Source of the DNA: Clostridiales bacterium DTU089
GTDB lineage: Bacteria; Bacillota; Clostridia; Oscillospirales; Acutalibacteraceae
Assembly (NCBI GenBank): GCA_001513045.1
Contig: LFSB01000001.1
Coordinates: forward strand, 1 to 37,593
DNA: 37,593 nt
Direction of reading: 5' to 3'
The notes under the pieces were generated by a model. That model searched no databases and was not told where the DNA came from. It saw nothing but the letters and a program-made list of their open reading frames with translations. Positions 17,617 to 25,802 of this stretch are shown piece by piece. Numbering within the stretch: the stretch's first letter is position 1; each line of letters starts with the position of its first letter. A program made the translations under genes and the position numbers.

Positions 17617-17670
17617 GCATTAAACGCTCGTGCATTGATTTAATTGCTAAGTAATATAACCATGATGTAG

Positions 17671-17699
17671 TTTACAATGGTGTTCTTGTGTGTTATAAT
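17671..17699 (+). promoter_or_regulatory. Strong sigma-A promoter of the regulator-methyltransferase-DUF262 unit
   Basis: TTTACA (17671-17676), exactly 17 nt, TATAAT (17694-17699), 27 nt before the ATG at 17727. Five of six and six of six matches make this one of the clearest promoters in the window. The interval 17617-17670 holds no gene. Confidence 0.75.
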
Positions 17700-17726
17700 G
17701 GCAGTATACTTTGGAGGAGGTGCAAA

Positions 17727-17945
17727 ATGGCAATTCATTGTGTACTATCTACATTGATGGGGGAACATAGATACTCCATCCAGTCTGTACACGAGAAAAC
17801 GGGACTATCACGAAATACAATATCAAACTTATACAACGATAAAGCGACCCGAATAGACTACTTTACTGTTGAGAAATTATGTACTCTTTTCAATTGCGGA
17901 ATTGATGACCTTTTCCGAATTACGTCTGAGTCCATTGATAAGTAA
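17727..17945 (+). CDS. Small XRE/Cro-type HTH regulator
   Basis: 72 residues, essentially one helix-turn-helix domain: YSIQSVHEKTGLSRNTISNL (helices 2 and 3) and VEKLCTLFNCGIDDLF. It resembles the compact YozG-like regulators. The ATG at 17727 has GGAGGAGG 5-6 nt upstream; the in-frame upstream start lies inside the promoter and is rejected. It is first in a three-gene unit with an adenine methyltransferase and a DUF262-HNH protein, where a short XRE protein would fit a controller (C-protein) role; that role is inferred from position. AT-richer than the genes on both sides. Confidence 0.85.
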   Translation: MAIHCVLSTLMGEHRYSIQSVHEKTGLSRNTISNLYNDKATRIDYFTVEKLCTLFNCGIDDLFRITSESIDK

Positions 17946-17974
17946 ACAATTTGGCGTAGGAGGCTGATAAATAT

Positions 17975-19141
17975 ATGGCGGGGAATACAAGCCTTAGTAG
18001 GGCAAAAACTGTTCAAAATGATGAATTCTACACGCAGTATGCTGATATTGAGTCGGAAATGAATGCATATGTGGAGTATAATCCAGATGTGTTTCGGGAT
18101 AAGACCATCTTACTTCCGTGTGATGACCCGGAATGGTCGAATTTTACAAGGTACTTCGCAGCTAATTTTACACGGTTTGGGCTGAAGAAACTCATTTCTA
18201 CATCTTATGCGAAGTCTGCCGGAAGCCGACAACTGTCGCTTTTTGAAAGCGAATCACCGTTATTTGATGAGAGTAAACATGAGACACATGGGAAGCTTTT
18301 TACATTAACCAGTGATACTGATGGCTCTGGTGATGTTGATTCAGATGATATACAATTCTCCGGCTATCTGGACGGGGATGGTGATTTCCGCTCAGATGAG
18401 GTGTGTAGACTACGAGATGAGGCAGACATCATTATAACAAATCCCCCGTTCAGCCTTTTTCGTGAATTTCTGGCATGGATACTGGAAGCAAACAAGAGTT
18501 TTGTAATCCTCGGCAACATGAATGCCATCCCATACAAAGAGGTTTTTCCCTTTCTGAAATACAACAAAATATGGCTTGGATATAAAATGCTCAACCAAGA
18601 TATGTATTTTATTATTACTGATGAGTACAAGAAATGGGTCACAGAGAATAAAAAGGAAGGGTCCGCATACAAAATTATCGATGGCGTGGTGATGGGACGT
18701 TTAGCGTCTGCTTGCTGGTTCACAAATCTTGACCACGGCAGACGGCATGACCCCATTCTTCTTGATACGATGGCCCATAACCTCAAGTTTAACAAGAGGC
18801 TCAAACTGGAATTTGAGAAGCGTTATGGCAAAGTCGAGTATCCCCGCTACGATAATTACAATGCAATAGAAGTTCCATTTACCGAATGCATACCCTCTGA
18901 CTTTGACGGTGTAATGGGTGTACCAATCACATTCATGGACAAGTATTGTCCAGAACAATTTGAAGTAGTATGGCAAGCGAGTGGCAACGCATACGCCAAT
19001 GCTCCTCATGAAATCATGGAAGAATTGGAATTTGACCCCACAGTTAAATATGGGGGCGGTCTTGGAACGGCCGTTGTTAACGGTCAAGCCAAGTATTCAC
19101 GTATCCTGATACGCTTTAAGAAGAGAGGTGAGAGCTTATGA
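17975..19141 (+). CDS. EcoRI-family adenine-specific DNA methyltransferase
   Basis: 388 residues. N-terminal [18 protein letters not shown] and [17 protein letters not shown] followed by [11 protein letters not shown] match the EcoRI-methylase family; the catalytic motif IV is TNPPF (residues 155-159) in [18 protein letters not shown]. Such enzymes transfer a methyl group from S-adenosylmethionine to N6 of adenine. Recognition sequence cannot be read. The [10 protein letters not shown] stretch (~117-125) and the region to ~140 are an acidic linker also seen as variable in the family. Start ATG has GGAGG upstream; the stop overlaps the DUF262 gene by 4 nt, so the two are translated together. 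Noticeably AT-rich. Confidence 0.9.
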   Translation: MAGNTSLSRAKTVQNDEFYTQYADIESEMNAYVEYNPDVFRDKTILLPCDDPEWSNFTRYFAANFTRFGLKKLISTSYAKSAGSRQLSLFESESPLFDESKHETHGKLFTLTSDTDGSGDVDSDDIQFSGYLDGDGDFRSDEVCRLRDEADIIITNPPFSLFREFLAWILEANKSFVILGNMNAIPYKEVFPFLKYNKIWLGYKMLNQDMYFIITDEYKKWVTENKKEGSAYKIIDGVVMGRLASACWFTNLDHGRRHDPILLDTMAHNLKFNKRLKLEFEKRYGKVEYPRYDNYNAIEVPFTECIPSDFDGVMGVPITFMDKYCPEQFEVVWQASGNAYANAPHEIMEELEFDPTVKYGGGLGTAVVNGQAKYSRILIRFKKRGESL

Positions 19142-20304
19142 AAACCACTTTAGTCACGACATGGACGGTCGGCGATATTTGTAAAGGTTTCGTCTTTGAC
19201 AAGAATGAAGGCAAAGGCTTATTCGGCCTCGACGGAAAACTGATTATTCAGCCAGAATACCAGCGAAACTATATTTACGGCGATGGTAAGCGCGATGTTG
19301 CTGTTGTGGATTCCCTGCTGAAAGAATACCCTCTGGGACTCATTTACTTTGTATTGAATAAAGATGGCTTATTTGAAGTGCTTGACGGTCAACAGAGAAT
19401 CACATCTTTCGCACGGTACGTTAATCAATCATGGCCTTTTGCAGTCGAGCGAAATGGAAAGCCCCGGTATTTTAATAGCCTTGATGAGGACGAAAAAAAG
19501 CTTATCAAGAATTCACCACTTACGATTTACATCTGTGAAGGTGAGCCATCGGAGATACAGGCGTGGTTTGAAACTATCAATATCGCTGGCGTTCCTCTTG
19601 TTAAGCAGGAACTACGTAACGCTGCCTACCACGGTCCGTTCGTCACACTGGCGCGTGAGGTTTTCTCAAATACGGGAAATTCGAATATGAACCGATGGCA
19701 GACCTATGTAAAGGGCGATCCAAAAAGACAGGCAATATTGGAAACTGCCTTAGATTGGGTTAGCAATCATGATATCGACGGCTATATGGCCCGCCACAGG
19801 AGCGACACCAGCATTACTGAATTGAAAACCTACTTTGAGACCGTAATAGACTGGGTGGACTCGGTTTTTGAGTATACGGGTAATGAAATGTGCGGTCAAG
19901 AATGGGGTGATTTGTACACCAAATACCACAGAAACGCCTATTCAAAGGATAAAGTCGCAGCAAGGGTCAACTCACTTATGGAGGACGCACAGGTCACAGA
20001 TCGCCGTGGGATTTTCGAATATATTCTCGGTGGCGAGTCTGATATTAGCCTACTTAATATCCGTGTGTTTGATCAGAGAACCAAAAAAGTAGTGTATCAA
20101 AAACAGACGACAGACGCAAAACAGCGCGGAATTTCGAATTGTCCATTTTGTGCCATAGGTCATGACGCAAATGCAAAGCGAATATACAAGGAAGCCGAAA
20201 TGGATGCAGACCATGTTACGGCGTGGAGCAAAGGTGGCGCTACTGACGAAACGAACTGTCAGATGCTGTGTAAAACCCATAATCGTGCAAAAGGAAACCG
20301 ATAA
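19138..20304 (+). CDS. DUF262 (GmrS/ParB-like) protein with C-terminal HNH nuclease
   Basis: 388 residues. The N-terminal DUF262 domain has [12 protein letters not shown] and [11 protein letters not shown], the DGQQR motif of nucleotide-hydrolysing DUF262/ParB-srx proteins. The C-terminal ~50 residues form an HNH finger: CPFC, then [18 protein letters not shown] and [13 protein letters not shown]262-HNH architectures occur in GmrSD-type and BREX-associated modification-dependent or restriction nucleases. Overlap with the methyltransferase (ATGA) suggests the pair is a restriction-modification unit with this protein as nuclease; the alternative is a modification-dependent enzyme. No frame damage seen. 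Terminator follows. Confidence 0.88.
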   Translation: MKTTLVTTWTVGDICKGFVFDKNEGKGLFGLDGKLIIQPEYQRNYIYGDGKRDVAVVDSLLKEYPLGLIYFVLNKDGLFEVLDGQQRITSFARYVNQSWPFAVERNGKPRYFNSLDEDEKKLIKNSPLTIYICEGEPSEIQAWFETINIAGVPLVKQELRNAAYHGPFVTLAREVFSNTGNSNMNRWQTYVKGDPKRQAILETALDWVSNHDIDGYMARHRSDTSITELKTYFETVIDWVDSVFEYTGNEMCGQEWGDLYTKYHRNAYSKDKVAARVNSLMEDAQVTDRRGIFEYILGGESDISLLNIRVFDQRTKKVVYQKQTTDAKQRGISNCPFCAIGHDANAKRIYKEAEMDADHVTAWSKGGATDETNCQMLCKTHNRAKGNR

Positions 20305-20335
20305 TTGCATCTTCTGCGGTCGCATATCGCTCACA

Positions 20336-20377
20336 AAAGAGCGAGGGATTCTCTTAATAGTATCCCTCGCTCTTTTT
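20336..20377. terminator. Bidirectional terminator between the DUF262 and SIMPL genes
   Basis: A perfect 14-bp stem, AAAGAGCGAGGGAT (20336-20349) with its complement at 20362-20375, a 12-nt loop and a T-run to 20377. The A-run on the left serves the minus strand. Two converging transcripts end here. Confidence 0.85.
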
Positions 20378-20381
20378 CATT

Positions 20382-21038
20382 TTACGCAATTTCCCACACG
20401 AATGTAACCGTGTCGCTCACGTCAATATTATCTGGCTCAATATCAATACTGCTTCCACACGGTGCTTCTGCGAGGCAACGGTCTGCCATTTCATACTGTG
20501 TGGGCGAATAAAGGTGAAGCTCGCCCCAGTTATAGTCGATAGAGATAAGACCGCCAAGAGAAACACCTGCGGCTTCACAAAGTATGACGGCTTTTGATTT
20601 TGCGTTTTCCGTCGCGTTCTTCAGAAGGCTGGTGCTGACCGCTTCTTTATCCTTCACTGTGAACTGTACCGAAAACTCCGGCTCGGCGAGGCATTTTGCC
20701 AAAGCAGAGAATGTCTGCGCGAGTCGCGCCATATCGAAATCAAACTCAATCTTCAGGGCATGGCTGCAGATGTATCCAGCAAACCACTGTTTGTAATTCC
20801 CGTTCTTATCGCGCTCACTCTGGAAGTCCGGCTGGACATCGAAATTTGCTGTCTTAAGGTCGTCGCGCTTAAAACCAATACAGACTATGGCACTTCGCAG
20901 ATTTTCTAACTGCTCTGCCGCAATCGACATCGTCTTTTCGTATTCCATATCTTGGGCTTTTAAAGTCATCGAAAGAACTATATAGTCGGGCTTTGCGCTG
21001 ACCTTTCCAATGCCTTTTACAGTAATCGTTCGGTTCAT
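20382..21038 (-). CDS. SIMPL-domain (DUF541) protein
   Basis: 218 residues. RTITVKGIGKVSAKPDYIVL at the N terminus and the later KSKAVILCEAAGVSLGGLISI are hallmarks of the SIMPL/DUF541 family (BP26-like). Most studied members are periplasmic or membrane-linked; this one has no signal peptide, so a cytosolic site is likely. Function of the family is poorly defined. It is the last gene of the leftward cassette; its ATG overlaps the stop of the 345-residue gene by 4 nt. Confidence 0.85.
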   Translation of the reverse strand: MNRTITVKGIGKVSAKPDYIVLSMTLKAQDMEYEKTMSIAAEQLENLRSAIVCIGFKRDDLKTANFDVQPDFQSERDKNGNYKQWFAGYICSHALKIEFDFDMARLAQTFSALAKCLAEPEFSVQFTVKDKEAVSTSLLKNATENAKSKAVILCEAAGVSLGGLISIDYNWGELHLYSPTQYEMADRCLAEAPCGSSIDIEPDNIDVSDTVTFVWEIA

Positions 21039-22072
21039 TTTAATCCCTCCTTGTGGCCCTCAATCCACTTAAGCAGATAGGGCCGGTCGTTGTTTGCGGC
21101 TGTTTCAAACCACTCGCAGCACATACGGTATCGCTCACCGTATATCAGCAGCGGGTCTTTGTAGTAATGAGGCTCTGTTTCGGCGGCATCCGTCCGTAGA
21201 AGCAGAGGATACTGAAGCCCGAAAAATTGCTTGCTATACTCGGCGGTCTGCATAAAGATCACCTCCTCATCGCTGGCATACCCGCCCGATAGCATCTTTC
21301 GCAAGACCGTCCTCGCTATTGCCCCGACTTTTAGTTCTTTATAAACGCCATCGTCCTGGTCAACAACCTCCGCCTTATTTGACACTCGCTTGGCAGCCAG
21401 AACGCGGACAGACTTTGTCGCACTGGCTGGCGATGTGGCAAACATGGTGTACATTTGATAACTTCGAAGGAAAAGCTCGGAGGTATCCGCCACGCCATCG
21501 CTCATAAGGAGAATGGGCTGCAGCACGGACTCATTAAATTCATCGTTGGCAATGACTCGTACGGGGAAATCAAAACCTCGAGCCTTGAGCAGTGCGTTTA
21601 CATCCTCAATACACGGTTCCAGATCGGAGAGTATCGCCGGGTTAATTTTTGGGGACGCAAAGGCAATATCCGCTCTTTTCGTGCCCATATAGCCATATAA
21701 ACACATAGCCGTCCGTAGGCTTTTAGAAACGACCTTAGTCACGGTTTCTTCTCTGGTTCCGTAGTTTAGCCCACTTTCGTGAAAGGCAACATCCACGGCG
21801 TAATAACGAAGGCCATCATTTTGTATTGATATGCCCACCGCATCGCATTCGCCCTGCTGGATGAGCTGCGATAACGAACTGTTCTTTTTGTATATCTTGT
21901 AACCATACTTTGAACCGAAATGCTCGTCTGTCGCGGTCATCAGTTCCGCAAGTTCGTCCTCGTGCTGCAACTGCCATTGTGAAGAAGCCTTCCAGTTCGT
22001 TTGGACTATCTGGCATTCCTTAACATGACGCAGCCACGAATAAAAGAGCGATTCGCCCATTTCAATTTTCAC
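21035..22072 (-). CDS. Uncharacterised protein, possible nuclease-like fold
   Basis: 345 residues, no family recognised with confidence. Visible: GESLFYSWLRHVKECQIVQ at the start, QQGECDAVGI (E75, D77), YYAVDVAFHESGLNYG (D94) and nearby lysines K113/K117 in a mixed alpha/beta region, an arrangement reminiscent of PD-(D/E)XK enzymes although the usual K of (D/E)xK is alanine. The C-terminal third (VGAIARTVLRKMLSGGYASD, then QFFGLQYPLLL) looks like a separate winged-helix-type domain. Start is GTG at 22072, overlapping the preceding gene by 4 nt (GTGA); the stop overlaps the SIMPL gene. No transmembrane segment or signal peptide. Confidence 0.75.
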   Translation of the reverse strand: MKIEMGESLFYSWLRHVKECQIVQTNWKASSQWQLQHEDELAELMTATDEHFGSKYGYKIYKKNSSLSQLIQQGECDAVGISIQNDGLRYYAVDVAFHESGLNYGTREETVTKVVSKSLRTAMCLYGYMGTKRADIAFASPKINPAILSDLEPCIEDVNALLKARGFDFPVRVIANDEFNESVLQPILLMSDGVADTSELFLRSYQMYTMFATSPASATKSVRVLAAKRVSNKAEVVDQDDGVYKELKVGAIARTVLRKMLSGGYASDEEVIFMQTAEYSKQFFGLQYPLLLRTDAAETEPHYYKDPLLIYGERYRMCCEWFETAANNDRPYLLKWIEGHKEGLK

Positions 22073-22872
22073 AGTACTTCCACCTCGCTTTTTTGTGGCA
22101 AAATTGTGACTCCAAGTATTTGTTCTGGTGGTATCCGCTTTCCATTCCCGCTGTAACAGGTATTGCAGTATAGCCCCAATATATCATCCTCCGGGTGAAT
22201 AATCGCATACGCATACATGAGAGCAGTCCCAATAATACTTTCCATGCTGGGGTTATGCGGGCCGTTCGGATATGCCCAAAACTCAACTACTGTGGGAACC
22301 GAGGATACCATGTAGGTCTTCAATAGCAACTCTGCTTGATCCCCATATGCGGCGTGCGCGTAGTCTTCAATGATTTCTGGCATTTTGGTGTAGTTATGAC
22401 AAGCGAATAGCTCCGGGCGCACAGCGGCCTCATAATTCAGCATGGCGCACGGGCCTTGATCGGGAAGATTGTGTTGCTTGATGGACATGAGCCATCCTAA
22501 ATGCTGACCTCTTGCAGTTAATTTCATGCTGGGCGGTATGCCGTTTTTCTGCGCCAGCAAATCAAGATTCGCTTTTATTGAGGGAAGGATCTCATTCAAC
22601 GGCAAAATACCACAGCGGAAGCAGGATGGGTCAAGGCATCGTGTTCCATGAAACCAATGGACGCGAGGAAGAGTTTTATCGCTGACATCATCAGGCATAA
22701 ACCGTCGCGATAGAAAGAAGCAAAAATCGTGCTCCTGCGCAGCTGAGTCATTTTCATATTCAGCAAGGAGATTATTCGATAATATGAGTTTGAGATCTGT
22801 TGAGTCAGTTCCAATCCAATCGGAAACTGAGGAGATAGCAGTGTCCAAGGATTTGCATATAAAATCAGCCAT
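22069..22872 (-). CDS. Uncharacterised protein with an ADP-ribosyltransferase-like HGT motif
   Basis: 267 residues, soluble, not assigned to a family. Residues 72-78 are HWFHGTR, followed by GILPLNEIL (88-96). A histidine in an F/Y-H-G-T context followed by a GI/GL segment is a common first block of ADP-ribosyltransferase-like folds, but the matching later motifs are not clear. Other notable stretches are a C-x4-C pair (C79, C84, C87) just after the motif and a C-terminal C-x2-C (LYCNTCYSGNG). The ATG at 22872 has only a weak ribosome-binding site 11 nt after the previous stop. Coupled to the next gene by a 4-nt overlap. Confidence 0.7.
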   Translation of the reverse strand: MADFICKSLDTAISSVSDWIGTDSTDLKLILSNNLLAEYENDSAAQEHDFCFFLSRRFMPDDVSDKTLPRVHWFHGTRCLDPSCFRCGILPLNEILPSIKANLDLLAQKNGIPPSMKLTARGQHLGWLMSIKQHNLPDQGPCAMLNYEAAVRPELFACHNYTKMPEIIEDYAHAAYGDQAELLLKTYMVSSVPTVVEFWAYPNGPHNPSMESIIGTALMYAYAIIHPEDDILGLYCNTCYSGNGKRIPPEQILGVTILPQKSEVEVL

Positions 22873-22883
22873 GACAACTCGAC

Positions 22884-23084
22884 CTATGCTTGCGATTTGG
22901 GAATCGGTTTACCTTCCGAATCCAGTTTGTATGTATAGATGAAGCCGCTTGTCACCCTGGAATACCCCGGCTCTTTACAGTACGGACAAATTGCATATTC
23001 GCGATCTTTTCCTCCGGGTACGTGCATATCCGTTACTACGTAGGCGTATTTCCTGTCGCACTTTTTGCACTGATAAAAATCCAT
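22884..23084 (-). CDS. Small zinc-ribbon protein (paralogue of 25803-26027)
   Basis: 66 residues: C-K-K-C at 5-8, PGGKDRE, then C-P-Y-C, followed by a short beta tail (SGFIYTYKLDSEGKPIP). The two CxxC pairs about 25 residues apart should bind one zinc. The ATG at 23084 is preceded by AAGGAGG; an upstream in-frame start overlaps the nuclease gene and is rejected. The protein aligns along its length with the 74-residue protein further upstream in the same operon. Function unknown. Confidence 0.8.
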   Translation of the reverse strand: MDFYQCKKCDRKYAYVVTDMHVPGGKDREYAICPYCKEPGYSRVTSGFIYTYKLDSEGKPIPKSQA

Positions 23085-23094
23085 ATTATCCTCC

Positions 23095-24240
23095 TTATGG
23101 ATTACACCGCTTGCACGGCTCATAGCCCTGGGCGATGAGGTCGTCCCGACTTCCCGTGTATTCCTGCTTATTTGCGTCGCTCATTTGCCCGACGCTGGAG
23201 CAGGACGGATAATGGAACTTGTGTGTATTTGTATTCAGAATATATGTCTGCCCAGAGGACTGAGTCGACGGCGTTTGTTCAGGCTCTTGTGTTACAACTG
23301 GGGCTTGGCTTTCGGAAACTGCATCGCTTTCCAGTTCACTGTCCCCGGTGGCGTAGTCAATTATAATGCCGGGTTGAATATTGTAACAGAACACATTAAA
23401 ACTGATTCCATCGCCCTTGTCCTCAACAGAGAGGGCTTCCATCAAAACCCCTGTTGCGACAAGGTTGTTGCCATCAAATACGGGTGTGACCCGGTAAAGA
23501 ACATGATTGTTTGTTTCTTTTACGTAGTCAGCAACCATGTTCTCGAAAGGAAGCATCCCGTCCACATTGAGATATCGTGTCCCCGTGATGAGGTTCTTTG
23601 TATTTGCATTCTCCGCTGAAAGCTGGTATCCAATAAGGTGACATCGGTTGTATAAGTACTTGCCGTCCACGCAATCGTATTTGACCGTGTGCCATCCGCT
23701 CGGCTTAACCTGCCCAATGGAACCGCGCTCCTCTGTTGGCATTATCTCTTGGCAGACATTGGCGTAAGCCACGCCACACCTTCCAAGCGAATCAAGGGCG
23801 CTATAGTTTTCAAACGCCGTTGTCGTATAGTCTGTATCGGTGAAATATGGAACATTATTATTTATTGCAATATAAGCCCCGGAACCACTGTATGCAGGAA
23901 TATCTTCGCTTGAAATAGTCGTCCCTGCGGGCGGTTGCGTCTGACCGGATGGAGCCTGTGTTGTTTCAAGAGGCGCGGTTTCACCCTGTTCTGTAGGTGT
24001 AGTAGCGCTGATAGATGGCTCTGAGGTGCTCACCTCGCTCGTGGAGCTTACAATTGCAGATGAATCGGGAAGATTGTTTGGGTTATTTTCAGTCAACGCG
24101 CCAATGCCAATGATCACGCATAGAACGGCGAAGACTGACACCAGTATGGTTATTTGCTTTTTATTTTTCTTTTTCTGCGCTTGTTGCTTTTCTGTGCGCT
24201 CCTGCTCCTTTTGAAGCCGTCTTTTTCCCCCAAATTTCAT
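23095..24240 (-). CDS. Membrane-anchored DNA/RNA non-specific endonuclease with Ada-like zinc tail
   Basis: 381 residues. A lysine-rich N terminus, one transmembrane helix (residues ~29-49), then a Ser/Thr/Pro-rich linker (~50-115) place the rest outside the cell (type II signal-anchor). The nuclease domain contains YLYNRCHLIGYQLS with H201, and NTKNLITGTRYLN, as in EndA/DNA-entry-type enzymes where the usual DRGH is NRCH. The last ~50 residues (HKFHYPSC..VGQM, then TGSRDDLIAQGYEPCKRCNP) form an Ada-type zinc-binding module often seen after secreted nucleases. Start overlaps the previous gene by 4 nt. Degrades extracellular nucleic acid by family analogy; a role for the element is inferred. 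Confidence 0.88.
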   Translation of the reverse strand: MKFGGKRRLQKEQERTEKQQAQKKKNKKQITILVSVFAVLCVIIGIGALTENNPNNLPDSSAIVSSTSEVSTSEPSISATTPTEQGETAPLETTQAPSGQTQPPAGTTISSEDIPAYSGSGAYIAINNNVPYFTDTDYTTTAFENYSALDSLGRCGVAYANVCQEIMPTEERGSIGQVKPSGWHTVKYDCVDGKYLYNRCHLIGYQLSAENANTKNLITGTRYLNVDGMLPFENMVADYVKETNNHVLYRVTPVFDGNNLVATGVLMEALSVEDKGDGISFNVFCYNIQPGIIIDYATGDSELESDAVSESQAPVVTQEPEQTPSTQSSGQTYILNTNTHKFHYPSCSSVGQMSDANKQEYTGSRDDLIAQGYEPCKRCNP

Positions 24241-24644
24241 CTGACATAAACCTCCTCGGTGATTTTCTCATGGGATGAACCCACAAAATCATGCGATTCT
24301 ACAAGCCGCCAGTTGGAAAGATTGATGTTAAAATGCAAGTCTCCGGGATACCGCCTATTCCATTTGAATAAAATGATTTTCTCCACTTGTTGCTCATATA
24401 CGCCAACGTCCACATCTTCCGTAAAACAGAATTCGCCAGGCGCGGCTTTGCTTAAGAAGTTTTCGTCTATGTTTATTTGCGGTTCTGTATCCGGCTCGAA
24501 TTGCCGAGCGGAATAGTAATTCATCCACAAGCGGCTATTCGCCGTAATGTCCAGAATGTGGGCGCGCAGAACCTTATCTTGACTTTGACGACGTTTGTTG
24601 AACAGCATTCCCATATTGTCGTCTACACACGCCATTAATATCAT
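24237..24644 (-). CDS. Uncharacterised small protein
   Basis: 135 residues, soluble. MLFNKRRQSQDKVLRAHIL near the N terminus, a LWMNYYSARQF block, then EFCFTEDVDV and ILFKWNRRYPGD, all well-formed secondary structure. Proteins of this layout seem common in Clostridia, but I do not recognise a characterised family and give no function. ATG at 24644 overlaps the stop of the preceding gene (ATGA) and its own stop overlaps the nuclease start, so it is firmly embedded in the operon. Confidence 0.75.
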   Translation of the reverse strand: MILMACVDDNMGMLFNKRRQSQDKVLRAHILDITANSRLWMNYYSARQFEPDTEPQINIDENFLSKAAPGEFCFTEDVDVGVYEQQVEKIILFKWNRRYPGDLHFNINLSNWRLVESHDFVGSSHEKITEEVYVR

Positions 24645-25138
24645 TTCGCCCTCTCCTCTCCGAAATAGCGAATATACCGATGCCAGACTTTTGGGAGAAG
24701 ATCCCGTTTTTGCTCATCGGTCAAATGGGCCATCGACAGTATCCAATGACAGCGATCACCGCGGATTTGATTTTTGTACTGCATCAACACTTCAAATGGA
24801 GGGTTGAGCTTCTTTATCAAGAAAAGCGGGCACTTCTCCGCCAAGAGGATATCAAATACTTCATCTCGTGAAAGCTCTCGTACAATGCGGAGCTTATTCG
24901 TCGTAAAATACCCCTTGCCAAAACCGTCTAATGCGTCACGAAATCTCCTCGTTTCACCGAGGGGTTCGACCTCGCATATACGCATATCACCTTCGAAATA
25001 GTTTATCGTTGCGCTTATGTACCGGGTGTAGTGATACCATGACCAAGTATCGTCAATATCCGTGGAATATGTCCGTCCCACCTCAAAAGGGTAATCGTGA
25101 TATCCGCAAAGGTTTGCATCAAAGCCTTTATAGTACAT
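24641..25138 (-). CDS. Uncharacterised protein, DUF7666-like N terminus
   Basis: 165 residues. It opens with MYYKGFDANL...FEVGRTYSTD and later RICEVEPLGE, a pattern seen in phage-linked proteins of the DUF7666 type (YKGFD...VGK.Y...CEV); the second half is helical and unassigned. The ATG at 25138 has GGGAGG 6 nt upstream and is preferred over an upstream start at 25186, which lacks such a site and would run into the preceding gene. Function unknown. The stop overlaps the next ATG by 4 nt. Confidence 0.7.
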   Translation of the reverse strand: MYYKGFDANLCGYHDYPFEVGRTYSTDIDDTWSWYHYTRYISATINYFEGDMRICEVEPLGETRRFRDALDGFGKGYFTTNKLRIVRELSRDEVFDILLAEKCPLFLIKKLNPPFEVLMQYKNQIRGDRCHWILSMAHLTDEQKRDLLPKVWHRYIRYFGEERAK

Positions 25139-25160
25139 CAGCAGCCTCCCTTTTTCGTCA

Positions 25161-25616
25161 TCACCGTTGAGATGCGAATCCTTCATATTTTGGCTCGTAT
25201 TTATAATGCAGAGCCGCTTCCACTAATTCTAATGTGAAAATACCGAGGTCAACATCGAGCAAGATGTCGATGCGACGGCAGTTGCTCTTTATCCATTCTC
25301 CGACGTTGCTCTCTGTAATACCCAAGCCCTCCATATCGGGGTCGGGGAGGATTGACCCGGCAAGGGTACTCATTGCGGAGCCAGGCTTGTAGTGCTGATA
25401 CAGAAAACGATTATTGCTGTTGGGTCCCGCTTTCCCAATCTTCAGAAAGCGGCCTTTGTAGTTGAAAGTATATACTCCCATAGTACCGGGCTTGAGGCTG
25501 CGCGGTTTGTGGGGCATCCCACGGTCGATTATCTCGACTTTGCTCATATCTACCTCTCGCCCAAGCAAGTGCGAGACGTTGATGATAATATCTCTGAACT
25601 CTTGAGTGTAATCCAT
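25161..25616 (-). CDS. GIY-YIG-like domain protein
   Basis: 151 residues. GVYTF (47-51) and FLKIGKAG (57-64) form the two strands of a GIY-YIG core, with R70 in NRFLYQHY and E133 in LELVEAALHYKYEPKYEG as the expected catalytic arginine and glutamate. An N-terminal helical region (1-30) precedes it. GIY-YIG domains are single-strand-nicking or double-strand nucleases; the second motif is KIG rather than YIG, so activity should be tested before it is assumed. GGAGGT precedes the ATG, which overlaps the stop region of the microprotein upstream. Confidence 0.75.
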   Translation of the reverse strand: MDYTQEFRDIIINVSHLLGREVDMSKVEIIDRGMPHKPRSLKPGTMGVYTFNYKGRFLKIGKAGPNSNNRFLYQHYKPGSAMSTLAGSILPDPDMEGLGITESNVGEWIKSNCRRIDILLDVDLGIFTLELVEAALHYKYEPKYEGFASQR

Positions 25617-25625
25617 TGCGACCTC

Positions 25626-25796
25626 CTACAGCAGCCAAATCAATATCAATGCCAGAATGGACAGCGTAATCAACACCGAGGTCAGGCAGCCCGTGCGCTT
25701 TGTGGGCTTTTTATCTCCCTCCTGGCTGCTTTCCACTCCGATGGATATTCCAACATCGACAGGGTCAATTTTACCGTTTCCGTTCCAGTCTATCAT
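25626..25796 (-). CDS. EF-hand/dockerin-like microprotein with C-terminal membrane helix
   Basis: 56 residues, too short for most gene callers. Residues 3-14 (DWNGNGKIDPVD) match a calcium-binding EF-hand/dockerin loop (DxNxNGxIDxxD). A charged middle (ESSQEGDKKPTKRTG) leads to a hydrophobic C terminus (~38-56) forming a probable membrane anchor. The ATG is 6 nt after the zinc-ribbon stop, with only a weak ribosome-binding site, suggesting coupled translation. The stop falls within the ribosome-binding site of the GIY-YIG gene. The reading frame and motif together argue that it is real. Confidence 0.7.
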   Translation of the reverse strand: MIDWNGNGKIDPVDVGISIGVESSQEGDKKPTKRTGCLTSVLITLSILALILIWLL

Positions 25797-25802
25797 TTGA
25801 AA

